Source: Rotaria socialis (Eukaryota > Rotifera > Eurotatoria > Philodinida > Philodinidae). From it: 64,000 nt of DNA. The notes under the pieces are model-generated. The model was not told where the DNA came from and made no database searches. It saw only the letters and a program-made list of their open reading frames with translations. Position 1 is the stretch's first letter; every line of letters starts with the position of its first letter. The position numbers were made by a program, and so were the translations under genes. The DNA lies in the NCBI GenBank assembly GCA_905331475.1, contig CAJNYU010000061.1, positions 1-64,000 on the forward strand. Direction: 5' to 3'. Positions 21,337 to 34,474 of the stretch are shown in pieces.

Positions 21337-24300
21337 ATGGAATATTCAACGCATGTATTTATTCAACAACCACCTACTACTGAACAAAATTTTGAATCGA
21401 AGTAAAATTTTTAGTCTTTCTCGTTTTTGTTTTCGCTAAAGATTTTTGTTTTGTCTCGATAGACTTCAAGATGTATCAGATCAAATAACAACAAATGGTT
21501 GCATATGTCCAAATGTATTTGCTCCATTTACAAATCTTGCTGTACAACAAGCAGTCGTGTCTTCGAGACATATTGCCTTTTTACTTCAAGTAAAGAATTT
21601 GAAGGCATTCGAGAGACTTACGAGAATATTTTGAATTTAGGATGGACGAATATGTCGAATATCGTTTCGTATTCAAGCGGATAAAATTGAACCAAATTCA
21701 ACAGAAGCAACGAAAACTAAGCCTAAACAAGTGCCGTCTCAAATAGCTCGTCCTCAATCACGTCAATCGATTCATCGCTTAAATAATTTTGATCGGCCAA
21801 CTTTTGAAAATCTTGTTTTATCATCATCAGGCTCATCAATTGCTCCTATAACGAATACCAATGGGCAACTTGATTTATTACCACAATTACAAGCTGGTTA
21901 TCCATTGAATCGACGACATCATTTAATTCGTACAGCACGTGGACGAACTGGAATTATATTTGGTTCACGGCCATTAATTCCAGCATCGAGCGTACCCGAA
22001 GAATTAATTGAACAAGTAAAAAAAATTCGATAACGAAAAGATGTTTCTAAAGAATTTAATTTTTGTTCTAGGTTCAAGTTGTTCTTCAAGGAAAATCTCG
22101 AAATACTATTCTACGAGAATTACAAAGAACAGTAAGTAGAATTCGAAAGGCAAAACTATTTACTAAACTATCTTTATCAATAGAGTTTAGATGTTAATAT
22201 GGCTGTAAATAATTTACTTGCACGTGATAACGAAGGTGATGAAGATTTCGATGATGATTATGTTGGAGGTAACCGTAGTTTCGTGTGTTTTGTTTTTTCT
22301 ATGAATAAATATTCTATTTTTATTTAGCTGATCTCATCTCTTTACTTGATGTTAATCCACATAATGAACATCCTGGGCTTATACTCGAATCAGAGTTCTT
22401 CGATGAACCTGAGTTCGCTCTACGCTATAGTAGTATTCAACGTAGAGTGGTTTCAGCAAGACTAGCTAATGCTGGTAAGTATTGAGAGAAGTTTGAACAA
22501 AGAGAAAAGTCCTTATTGTATTCTAGTAAACAATACATCAACGTCACCATCATCTACACTAAATCCTTCGCTTCCTGATTCATCAACAACAAATGCAAAT
22601 CCATCTGCGATCATCACATCTTCGACAACATCGAATGATCGTGATCGTAAACGAAGTCGCTATGATCCACGCTGGCTTGATGGTTCTCTCCGAGAGGAAT
22701 TATTTGGTCGTATCGATCGTGAATTAAAACCCGATGATCTATCCATAGTTAAAGATTCGAATACTAAAACGAATTCATCTATTCGTAAAGAACACTCCCA
22801 TCATTATCAACATCAGCATTCAGCGCCGGCAGCTATATTAACTTCTACATCATCATCGTCACCACAAAATGCAATTTTATTCGGTGATCAATTACAATTT
22901 TGGACGGATGCCAATTGTGATAATATCTATCCACGTTTTACACATATAGCTTGTCTCTATTCAGAATTAATTGCTATAAATACCAATGGACAATTGTGTC
23001 AGTGGAATTGGCATGATGATTATCCATATCAAGATTCTGATAATTCACAAATCAGACATCCAAAAACGTTAATCTTACAATTATTCAATGAAAAAATTAT
23101 TAATCTATCTGCCAATCTTATCCGTGCAACTATATTAACCGAAACAAATCGTATAGCAACGTGGATTGATGAATCGTTAGGTTCACAAATAAATCTTAAA
23201 TTTCAACATTCATTACAGGAATTTTCATCGGCACGTATTATCGATATACAAACATCATCATTGTATACCATATTTCGAACTGAAACAAATGATTTATATT
23301 GGTATGGTTTATTGCCACATAAACCACGTAGGAAATTACTTGAACGTTTAAAAGATAAAACTCGTCATAAGAATCGAACCAATAATCAACAACAAATCAT
23401 AGCAGTTGGCTGTTTAGTTTGTTTAATATCGAATCCATATTATAATCAAGGTGCGTGGGCTTTTTATGTACGCGATGGACAACCAAAACTGGGGCAACTA
23501 ATGGAACAAGCATGGATCCTATCGAATACAGCACGTTTTCGTATAAAAACATTTGAATTAATACCAAATAAAATAAAAGATGATGATAAAAGTTCACTGG
23601 AAATGCCTCCACCACCATCACCTGCATCATCGACGTGCAGCGTAGATTCCAATACAAGTTTTGCATCGTCATTAAAACGGAAAAAACAACATACCAATTC
23701 ATCGGCAGGTGCAAATCCATTTTTAGCAGCAAACACTGATAGCGACTCCAATGAACAACAACAGCAACATAGTAAAATAAAAGACGAAGAATATTGGCCA
23801 TTAGATGAAGTTGTGTTTATCGAAGATTGCCGAGTTGCACCCATAGGAAAAGTTATGAAAATTGATGGATCACTTGTACTAGTGAAATTTCCATCGAAAA
23901 ATAACAATGATACAACTGATCCAAATATTGAGGCAAACAATTTGGAAAATTGTCGCATCCTTCGAAAAGACGATCTTCTAGTAGGTTGATTTTAATATTT
24001 GGATGAACTCAAAAAACATCATAATTTTTTTCCTTTTAGGTCGTGAAAGGTAATCAAGCACCAAAAACTCCCGATTGCACATTATCACTGCCGAATTCCA
24101 AGAGAATTTCCTTAGAAAACGGAACTCTATTAACGTTCTCAGTCGATAAAGATTGTAAGTAAATATTATCTTGTACAACCTCTCAACTGTCTATGTTCCA
24201 CTGTAGATCTTCATACATTACAATTACGCGATACAACGATTTACTATATAATGTATGAAGTTGGAAGTAACAATGGTTTATGTCGTGCTGTTCGACAAAA

Positions 24301-27300
24301 TAGTTTACCTCTAATTAATAACCGTCAATCGTTGTTGTCGTTTATTGGTGAAAATAAAAATCTCCTACGTTTACATACATTAAATTCTCTTGATATTCCG
24401 CCACGCGTATTAATTGATAGTAATCGTTTAATTTATTCATTAATTTACAATCAAGAAAATTCGAATATAAAAGATCCTCAATGGAAAAATTTATTAGCGA
24501 TAAATTATTTTTCTCAAGGAATAATTCCAATAAAAAATATTGACCAAGCCAATAAAAATCCTATTATATTAAGTATAATGCAAATACAAAAAGGAATTTT
24601 AATTCCACATATACTTCGCTATGATATTGATAAAATACGTTCAATATTAAATGAAATTGAACTCAATCGAAATCAAGATTTATTAAAATTAATCTTAGAC
24701 GAGCATATCGATGGTTTTCGAAATCTCTTTCATGCTTGTGTTCATATTGCAATACCATCAACAAACAAAGAATATCTTATTACGGATGAGCAAATACAAA
24801 ATGAAACCAACAATTCTAATAATCTTAAACGTATTTCATTTGCCATCGACTTTCTTCATTCACAATCGACCCCCGATCATAATGATGCCAATGCAACACG
24901 AATGAATAATTCATCGAATGTACCTGAACAACAGATTACCTCATGGCCACCAGTATCTTCATCAAATGAATCTACAGATGCACCGCCACCACCATCATCA
25001 TCTCCAAGGCGATCACCCCATTTTTCTAGAGTAAGAATTTCGTATAGATACGATTGTTTCTACTTCTTTCTTATTGAAATTATATTCTCAATTTCAGAGT
25101 GCATCAACTACTGGAGCAGCAGCAGCAGCAGCAACAACAACAACAACGACAAATGCTGGTTCATTATCTCCATCGTATACATCAACATCATTATCATCAA
25201 AAATACAATATCTTCAAAGTCAAGTAATTCAACAACAAGCGAATCAGCCAACGGCACCACCGAATTATCCAGGTGGATCAATAGCTGGTTCAGTACGTTC
25301 GGTACGTCCGAATGCAAATGAATTTATGGTTTGGTCATCATGTAAATATGATGAACGTGAAAAACGTTTACGTGCAATAAAAATTCTTCGTCTTCTTATC
25401 GATTGCCCATTGTTGCAAGAACATCTTCTATCGCTGCTCAGTTTTCGTAATTTCGAAGGACAAACGCCATTTATGCTTGCTATTCAATCACGTGCCTATC
25501 AGAGTGCCTCAATTCTATTTGAATATGCTGTTAAAATAGCAAAACGTGAATCATCCGAAGAACAATCGTCAACTATACAATTTTTTCTTGAATCATCAAC
25601 AATAGAAATTCCGAAATTATCTTATAGAAGTCTTCTGCTACAAATGATCTATCCATTAGCATCGAATAATTCAGACAATTCACCGCTATATACATTATGT
25701 ACGAATGATACATGTTCGTTTACATGGACAGGCGAAGAACATATAAGTCAAGCGATATTCGAATGTAAAACATGTGGTCTTTCAGGCACGTTATGTTGTT
25801 GTAGTGAATGTGCGCAAACATGTCATAAAGGACATGATTGCCGTTTGAAACGTACATCACCAACGGCCTATTGTGACTGTTGGGAAGTATGTAAATGTAA
25901 ATCATTAATAGCCGGTGATCAACAAAAACGTTTTGAATTATTAAAATTATTATTGAATGAAACAAATCTTGTCGAAATTAAAAATTCGCGTTATGAAAAT
26001 CTGCTATTATATTTAGTACAAACCGTAGGCAGACAAATGGTTGAGCAACAACAATTTGTTCGAACAGCCACCAATGCTATTTTACAGCAGCAAGCGAGGA
26101 AAACACGCGAACAACTATTAAATAGTGCATCGATTATAACCGGATCGAGTGCCCTATCGAAAAAATTACAAAATCAAATTGCGTCATCAGGAATAATCAA
26201 TACGAATGCATCGAATCCTCTGGATATAGAATCAACGACTCAAACAAATAACATTCCTGATCATCATTTAGAACCACCGCAATTTTGTAAGTTTTGTTTT
26301 TGTAAATTTTCAATCCATCGAGAACTTAAATCAATAAATTTTTTGTTTAGGTCGTCGTGCTCTTGAGTTTATTCTTACGGATTGGTCGAGTGTTAAATCC
26401 ATGTTGCTATGTGGTTGTCCCGATGATATTGATCCAACTACAATAAAAACAAATCAAACATATTCTCCGACATCTCAAGGCCCACCAGCAATGTCCGCTT
26501 ATAATAATGAAAATATATTTTCCCTAGATGAACAACAACAAACAAGTCAATTAGATCGTTTTACTTATCTTCTACTTGTCAAATGTAATACAATCAAACA
26601 AACGAATTCAACCACATCAAAAACTTCGACAACCAATGATCTTCTTGATATATTGTTAAATACTTTGTTACGTGAAATGACAAATCCAATCAATCGTGAC
26701 ATGGCTCGTTATGTTGCAGCACGTTTTGTACGCAGTGTTATTCGTTTATTTATTATATTGAGCCTTCAAATCCTATCCGAGAAAACTTCGACAACGAATT
26801 CAACAGTAAAACGTCATATGACAAATACAAATCTTTCGTCATCATCGATATTATCCGGTTCACAAACAATTCTCTTACAATGTAAACGTGTTTTTCAAAC
26901 ATTAACTCTAATTTCTGTCCATGCACTTGCTCATACGGCTGATCTATTAATTTCACCTGTTCGCCATGGGATAGTTAAACCCATAGCTATGTTTAATCTT
27001 CTATCGACACATACGGATATATTACAAAGTCTCGATGAAATATTTAATATTGATTCTGAATATTATCGTGCCTATCATCGTTTTCCGACGGCTACAAATG
27101 AAGATTTAAATGATACGAATACTGATAATACAAATATTGATCTAACTGAAGACGACGATAATAATTCCGATACACAATCTCAACATGAAATCAACAATCC
27201 GACAACAACTAATATGAATATCAATGAACGACAAAGTCGAGTACCCGAAAATCTTGCATCGAGTTTAAGCGACAATGAAAGTGAAATGGAATTAGAATTA

Positions 27301-30300
27301 CTTGCCGAATCCGATACAGACAATGAAAGTAATCATAGTGCACCGAATACAAATACACATCGAACTTCGGCAACGGCTGGAAGTGAAAATATGGCTCTGT
27401 TTTCTGACGACGAAAATTCTGACTCGGACGATGCTGATAGCGTTCGAAGTGATAGTGTTCTAGGTGAAGGTGATGAAACAAGTCAACATGAACCAATGTT
27501 ATTTGATGATGCTCGAGATGCTCTAGCGGTTGCTGCAGCAACTACGAGCGGAGCGACAACGACCAATGATCGACTAGTTTCAGTACCACCTGTAGGAAAT
27601 ATTCCAGCAGGATCAAATGTTCAAACAGCGAATTCAACAACGAACCATTTAAATGTACAACGATTATCAAATAGAGCTGCAATCACTGGTTCGATATTTG
27701 GTGATAACAATCCATCTCGGCGACAAATGAATCCTATGACAACTAGTTCTTCATCGGCGAATTTAACTAATCCAGCATCCTCTCAACAATTATCACAACC
27801 AGCCGCCACTAGTATGTCTGTGAATACAACGAATTCTTTATTAGCCAGAGCATTTGGTATTCTTATTCGGCAAATAACTGATTTACTTGTTCGATTGCCA
27901 ACGACATTATCCGCTTCATCATTATATCACGACGTATTATCAACTGCAACAACGATCGACGAGCAAAATACTGTTAATACAATACAAGTAAATATCTTTA
28001 AAACTAGACCTATTTGAAATATTGTTGTTGTTGTTTTTTTATTTCAGAAAGAAATTGAACAATGTTTATTACCAACTTGGCAATGGTTTGCAACCATACT
28101 CGATTCATTCGAATCTCAAGTACGTTTCGGTATGACATTAAGTAATCTAGTGCATAATGAAGCCGATACAACATTACATGGAAATCGTTTTCTTAAAAAT
28201 CTTATTGAACGTACACAAATTGAAATCAAGAAAAAATCAACAACAAATCGAATAACGAATACATCAACAAATAGTAAATATTTGTTTTTCGATAAATAGA
28301 AAATTTAATTTTTTTTCGACTTTTTTAGCTTCAGAAAAACCAGCAAACAATCGTCTCGATTTTCTTAATTATTCATTATCATTAATGCGTTCCATACATG
28401 AACATGGCGATCAAGAGCCACCAATGGATGTTTTATCCTACAAACATTTTGCTTATTTATTAGACGCATTTATTTACTATTTTCGTGAAAATGGTTTAAA
28501 CGAAATGAATAAATCAATAGTTTCTCGAAAAGAAACGAACGAAGAAACGTCAACCAACGAAGAACCTACTGATCCAAATAGAATAACATCGAATGATTCA
28601 TTTTTTCATCGTTCATCATCAACGTTATGTCTGAGTTCATTAGGACCTGATCCATTTCAAATAACAATTGATGATTCGTTACCATTAGCATGTCGACCAC
28701 AATTACTTCAACCGGTATGTCGCAAAGAAGATCTATTCGGGCGATTTCTTTATGATCAAACAGCAGCAAAATATTCACATTTACCAGCACAACTTAGTGT
28801 ATCGAATCGAACACGCATGATACCGGATTTTTTACAGCCGAATTATTTAAATCTATTTAGTTCAACAATACGAGAAGGTAAAACAGACAAAACGAATACC
28901 AAAACACGAGATGATGATCGTAAGTTTAAATAGAATTGTAGTAATTGCTATTTGGTTTTTTTTTGCTTTCAGGTATGGCTGTAGATGTACTATTGGATTT
29001 AAGTTCCGGTCTTGGTTCATCGGATAAAAGTCGAACTAGACCATCAATAAACCATTCTATTCTTCTGAATGGTTCCTATGAATATCTGTTAGCACGATGG
29101 AGATTTTCAATAGAATTATTTGTAAAATTATTTTTGGACGATGTTGGTATAGAACCCGGCTCAATTATAAATGAATCCAGTGGATTTTCGGCTCGTGAAC
29201 AACGTTTTCGTCATGATATGGAAAGAATTAAAAATACACATCAGAAAGATATTCGTTTCGAAGCGGTAATTATTCATTTACTGAGCCAAAAAAAAACACA
29301 TTCTCTATTGCTTCTATTGATAATCCTATTTTAGATGGAACGTGATCGTATATTATTAATACAAAAAACATTTCGAACGCTCAATTCATATTTTTATCGC
29401 AATCAAAATATAAGTTCATCATTATCATCGGTACCACCATTAGCTGTACAACGTGTCAAAGTTACATTTAAAGATGAGCCTGGTGAAGGCAGTGGAGTAG
29501 CAAGAAGTTTTTATGCATCGATTGTTGAAGTAAGATAATATGAAAAGTCTAGAAAACGTTATTTTAACTCAATTATTTTTAGGCGATTCTATCTGAAGAA
29601 AAGTTTCCGATTCTTGAATTGAGTTCATATGGTGGGTCATCGACAGGTCAATCGCTATCTGGTGGCTTACCGTCTTCTCATGCGCATCATCAACGTTTAT
29701 CTCGTGAACGGCGTACCGTATTGGCAACGTATTTACGCAGTGATCGACGTTCATCAGCGATGCTTCTTTCATCGGAAGCACGTCCGTTTCGATTAAATCT
29801 ACCACCGTCAACAGAACCCACAATAACAAACAATCCTGAACCATTGATTATTGAACATTGGACACCCAGTAAAATAAAGCTAGGTTTGAATATCTATCCA
29901 AAAGTTGCCGCTCTTCAACCGTCGCATGCAGAAAAAATTACTGGAATGCTATTAGAAGGTTTACCAACACCGCAATTACAACGCATAATTAATGTTGAAG
30001 AAGATCTAAAAAGTAAAGTTGATGAAGCTATGACTATTTTAACAGCATTTAATGCACGTGAAACGCAACAAAATGATTTATCAACAACCAATGAACGGCT
30101 ATTAAATAATAAAACTTTAACGTTCGATAAGCAATTAAATGATTATGCACCGCTATTTTGGCAACCAGAAAAAAGAGGTGTTTACGCGCCAAGACCAGGA
30201 AAATGTACTCCAGAACGTTTAATGGCTTATCGAAATGTTGGAAGGTAAGAGGATAAAAATGAATTAATCATTATGATGTTTTTTATTCTGATTTTAGATT

Positions 30301-31514
30301 AATTGGTTTATGTTTATTACAAAATGAACTTTTTCCATTGCCATTATGTCGTCATGTGATAAAATATATGCTGAATCGAACAATACGTTGGCATGATTTA
30401 GCTTTTTTTGATTCAACGATGTATGAAAATCTACGTCGAATGGCATTCGATGCAGAGAAAAATGAATCACAATATGTTACGGATTTACATTTAACATTTT
30501 CAATGACTGTTACAGAAAAAGAGGTTAGTAGAACTCTAAACGGGAGATAGGAGTAATCAGGTGATTGATAGCAATGCATAGGTGGAGGAACCTTCAGGGT
30601 GTTTAGACAAAACTAGATTTCATGTTGTTTGTAGATGGCGCTTTAACACCAATCGAAAACGTTCTGTTATCCTTTATTTTTGTATCTGACAATGTTTCGG
30701 GACAGACAGTTTCGGTTTACATCTGATTTATTAATTCTTCAATTGAAATTCTTTTTCTATTTGAACACAAAAAATAGGGTGGTGAAACTTATGATCTAAT
30801 TACTGATGGTTCAACGAAAGATGTAACCTATTCTAATCTATATGAATTTATAAAACGTTATGCTGAATTTCGAATGGTTCATCTCGTCGAACAATCACTA
30901 CAGGTAAATAGAAAAGTATAGAATTAAAATAGTTGATTCTTAATTTCTATTTTCAGCATTTACGTTTGGGCGTATTCGATGTGCTACCATCAACATCTCT
31001 TGATTATCTAAGTCCGGAAGATTTTCGTTTACTTCTCAATGGCACAAGTAATATAAATATAACAACACTGATGGCATATACAACATTTAATGATGAAAGT
31101 GGTATGTTAAATTAATTATTTTCGACGTTTCTTTAAGCTATTCTATTGATTGATTAGGAGAAACAACTGAACGTATAAATCAATTTAAAAAATGGTTCTG
31201 GTCTGTCCTGGAAAAATTCTCTCCTCTGGAAAGACAAGATCTAGTAAGAGTTAATAAATAAATTCTGCATGAGTCATTTTATTTTTTCTCTAATAAAATA
31301 GATCTATTTTTGGACGGGTAGTCCTGCATTACCAGCATCAGAAGCTGGTTTTCAGCCTCAACCATCTGTTACCATTCGACCAGCTGATGATCAACATTTA
31401 CCAACAGCAAATACATGTATTAGTCGTTTATATGTTCCATTATATTCTTCAAAAACAATCTTAAAATTAAAATTACAGTATGCTATTAAAACAAAAATGT
31501 TTGGTTTTGTGTAA
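21337..31514 (+). CDS. UBR5: UBR5 (HYD/EDD) HECT E3 ubiquitin ligase
   Basis: A very large nuclear E3 that recognises N-degrons and other substrates and forms ubiquitin thioesters on its HECT Cys. Twenty-one exons give 2946 aa (human about 2800): 21337-21401, 21463-21589, 21641-22015, 22072-22131, 22184-22268, 22328-22474, 22527-23980, 24040-24154, 24207-25030, 25098-26286, 26351-27987, 28048-28273, 28329-28919, 28973-29265, 29335-29529, 29583-30244, 30298-30523, 30778-30903, 30957-31101, 31158-31243 and 31302-31514. Landmarks in order are an N-terminal propeller start, a UBA domain (IPEELIEQ-like, 21990-22250), PPPPSPAS, a UBR box ([12 protein letters not shown] to KCKSLIAG, about 25704-25920), an acidic Ser/Asp-rich linker, HECT N-lobe [16 protein letters not shown], an inserted MLLE domain ([13 protein letters not shown], about 29930) and HECT C-lobe [14 protein letters not shown] with the catalytic Cys at 31416-31418. 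It ends KTKMFGFV. A codon repeat at 25113-25150 encodes poly-Ala then poly-Thr. The 254 bp intron at 30524-30777 is an outlier. Confidence 0.96.
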
Positions 31515-31698
31515 TAAAAAAAAACAATTGAATAAATCTTTGGCAGTATTTTTTCCTCTGTAAATGCGCTCATCTGTCTTGTTTATATTTATTACCGTAT
31601 GTGTGTTGTAAAACAAAACAATGAACATACATACATATGATGTTATTTCTTTTTTCTTTTCTTACATATGATTATGAAATTTGAAAAGTAAACTTTGT

Positions 31699-31710
31699 TT
31701 CAATTTGTAG
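31699..31710 (+). other. 3' splice acceptor before NUBP2
   Basis: GTTTCAATTTGTAG-type acceptor ends at 31710, 2 nt before the NUBP2 ATG. Two AATAAA sites follow the UBR5 stop (about 31513 and 31530), so UBR5 3'-end formation could be coupled to trans-splicing here. Confidence 0.5.
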
Positions 31711-31712
31711 AG

Positions 31713-32646
31713 ATGTCAGGTTTAGATAAAATCAAACGAATTATTGTAGTTTTGTCAGGCAAAGGTGGCGTTGGTTAGTATTGACGATTTGAAGAAGAAA
31801 AAAATGTAATACTTTAAATTTCAGGTAAATCAACTGTAACAACACAAGTGGCTCTATCGCTGTATAATAGTGGCTATCGCGTTGGCTTACTTGATGTTGA
31901 TCTGTGTGGACCGTCCATTCCAAAAATGTTTGGAGTTGATAAAAATTCCAAAGAAAGCGTTGTTTACGAAACTCCGGAGGGTAATTTTGTTTGTTTCTGA
32001 ATAAGATGATTGCTTATGGATTCGTTTAGGTATGACGCCAGTCGATGTTTTTGCGACATCAAGTGATAGTTCAAGATTTAAATTAATGTCCATGGCATTG
32101 CTATTAGATAGTGAGAATGACGCAGTCATTTGGCGTGGACCCAGAAAAGTTGCTATGATTCAACGTTTGTTAACTGGTGTTAAATGGGGTGAACTTGACT
32201 ATCTCATTATCGATACACCGCCGGGTACATCCGATGAACACATTGCAGTCATGACTGTTCTTAAACAACATGAACATGCAAAAGAATTTCTTCGTGCAAT
32301 TCTTGTGACAACACCACAAATGTTATCGATCAACGATGTTCGACGTGAAATAACATTTTGCCACAAAACATCATTCCATATAATCGGTCTAATTGAAAAT
32401 ATGAGTGGCTATGTATGTCCGCATTGTAGTGAATGTACGAATATATTCGCTCAAGGTGGCGGAACTCTACTAGCCGAACAGTATTCAATTCCATTTTTAG
32501 GTAGATTACCGATTGATAATCGTCTGAATGCGATACTTGATCAAGGTATCACAAAAGTTGATAATGGCTTAGAAACTATATCAGAAACTGAAACGATGAA
32601 ATTATTTAAGAATATAATTAATCAAATACTTGATCGTTGGGAGTGA
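31713..32646 (+). CDS. NUBP2: NUBP2/Cfd1, cytosolic Fe-S assembly ATPase
   Basis: A Mrp/NBP35-family P-loop ATPase that, with NUBP1, forms the scaffold on which 4Fe-4S clusters are built in the cytosol. Three exons (31713-31773, 31825-31980, 32030-32646) give 277 aa, close to the usual 271. Walker A is GKGGVGKST near residue 15, split by intron 1 between GGVG and [13 protein letters not shown] and the [15 protein letters not shown] block follow. The C-terminal motif YVCPHCSEC supplies the CxxC that holds the bridging cluster. The short N-terminus, without the four-Cys extension of NUBP1, supports NUBP2 over NUBP1. The STRAD gene begins 44 bp after the stop with no AATAAA between them, so the two are probably on one transcript. 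Confidence 0.95.
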
Positions 32647-32662
32647 TTTTTTTTAATTTTGT

Positions 32663-32677
32663 TTTTTGATGTTTTAG
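32663..32677 (+). other. 3' splice acceptor in the NUBP2-STRAD gap
   Basis: A T-rich tract ending GATGTTTTAG finishes at 32677, 13 nt before the STRAD ATG and only 31 nt after the NUBP2 stop. There is no room for a separate promoter. Confidence 0.55.
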
Positions 32678-32690
32678 ATTAGAAATAATA

Positions 32691-34265
32691 ATGTCACATT
32701 TTCCCTATTTAAAATATGAAATCATCGATACGTGCAGTAAGCGAAGGTTTTTTTGTTGTTCTCTAATTGTGTTTCCTTTCGTTGTTCCAGAACGAGCTAA
32801 TACAAATGCAGATGAAAATCTAGGTTCGGTGACTTATTTAGCTTATGATCAAAAGGATAACAAAAAAGCTAAATATGCCTTAAAAATAGTCGATTTAGAA
32901 AAACTGGCAAATCTTAGTGATTTTATTGTATGTCATTTCTTTTTTTTTAAATTAAACTTTCGAAAAACTTTTCCCTTTTGCAGAAAGACATTTTATGGTA
33001 TAAACAATTAAATCATTACAATCTCATGTCACTTCGTGATTGTTTTCTTATCGACACAAAACTTCATCTTGTTAAACCATATGCTTCATTTGGTAAATTA
33101 GAAAAGAAATCATTCTTAATCATCATTTATTTTCGATAAAAGGTTCTTGTGCGGATCTACTCTGTTGTCATCCGTTCGGCATACGAGAACCATTGATTGC
33201 ACACATTATGTGGCAGATATTACAAGCACTTAGCTATTTACAAGATAGACATATTGTACACCGGTAAGTCTATCTATAAGTGATAAGAAAATACATTTCT
33301 AGTCATTTTCAAGGGCTATTACTTCGAAACATATCTTTATTTATGATGATGGGCGTATTTTATTAGATCATTTTTCGCATTGTATATCGATGATATCACC
33401 ATATGATGGAAAATTACGACGTCATATACATGACTTTACCGATGATCTTAAAGATGAAATCTTATATTTAGCACCGGAAATAATTTTTCAAGTTAGTAGA
33501 AATTTGTTTTTCTTCTGAAATTGAAAACAAAAACAAGGTTTCAATGAAATCTATTTAGAATGCAGATGGATATAATTTTAAAAGTGATGTTTATAGTTTG
33601 GGCATGGTTGCATGCGAACTGGCGAATGGCAGTAATACTTATGTTGATATGCCTTTTGGAAATTTAAGTGTAATTTAACACACGTATATTGAAGTTTTTA
33701 TACGATACTTTTGTTTAGATGTTATATGCTAAAATGCAAGGTTCAGAACCGATTCTACTTGATGAAACTCAATTAACAGATGAAAGTATGTTCTAGAATG
33801 ATTTTATTTTAAAATAAGAACTGTGGTTTTTCTATAGTGATTGCTCTAAGTGATGATAATTCCAGTGCATATGTTGATGAAATTAGAAAGCGACGATACT
33901 CGAAAGAATTCCATTCATTTGTTAAATGTTGTGTCTCTGCACAGCTTGAATCAAGGTATGGCTAAAAATTTATAAGCATGTTTTTTTTTCGCACATAATT
34001 TATAATTTAGATATTCAGTTGATGAACTTTTATCACATCCGTTCCTGAAGCATTTGAAAAAAATCAGCGGCGATCCTCAGCTGATTGCCGATGATATGGC
34101 GAAAATTCTTGGATTTTACGAACAACCACAACCAACCACTGCTGCAACAAACATTGATAGAACGATCGGTAAAAATGAAATTGTCATTCATAAATATTTC
34201 TATTTGTTTATTTAGATGATTCCAATACTACAAATAATAGTATCAATTTATCATGGGAATTTTAA
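32691..34265 (+). CDS. STRAD: STRAD pseudokinase, LKB1 adaptor
   Basis: STRAD binds and allosterically activates LKB1 (STK11) together with MO25. Ten exons (32691-32736, 32791-32927, 32984-33092, 33143-33263, 33314-33491, 33559-33669, 33719-33785, 33838-33955, 34011-34168, 34216-34265) give 364 aa, shorter than human STRADs (about 420-430). The kinase fold is clear: ALKIVDLEK (Lys present), LHLVKPYASFGSCADLL, YLQDRHIVHRA, YLAPEII, KSDVYSLGMVACELANG and a C-lobe ending SRYSVDELLSHPFLKHL. Catalytic motifs are lost: HRD is HRA, and DFG is replaced by HFS in the stretch ILLDHFSHCISMI. The last three residues are WEF, the motif by which STRAD docks on MO25. Orthology is therefore well supported; alpha and beta cannot be separated. 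Confidence 0.93.
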
Positions 34266-34443
34266 TAGGATTATTTTCTAGTTTTAAAAAATTAATAGTA
34301 AAATGCATGCTCTTCTTTTTATTGTTGTTGCCCGTTCTTCGTTCTGTAATGTATGCTTTAACAAAAATTGTAGAAAATTAGATAACTTCCTTTTTTTTGC
34401 TTTTTACTACCTATAAATAAAAATATATATAAATGGCAAATGA

Positions 34444-34455
34444 TTTGTATTTTAG
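34444..34455 (+). other. 3' splice acceptor before DCTN4
   Basis: TTTGTATTTTAG ends at 34455, 19 nt before the DCTN4 ATG (34475). An AATAAA at about 34413 could serve the STRAD 3' end. Confidence 0.5.
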
Positions 34456-34474
34456 ATAAAAATATAAGCTTAGC

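Noticed and set aside
23397..23958. Two long minus-strand frames opposite UBR5 exon 7
   Set aside because: They are complements of low-complexity Ser/Gln/Asn codons in a real plus-strand exon.
30524..30777. A hidden exon in the long UBR5 intron
   Set aside because: Frames inside it are short and unlike UBR5, and the flanking exons join in phase without it.
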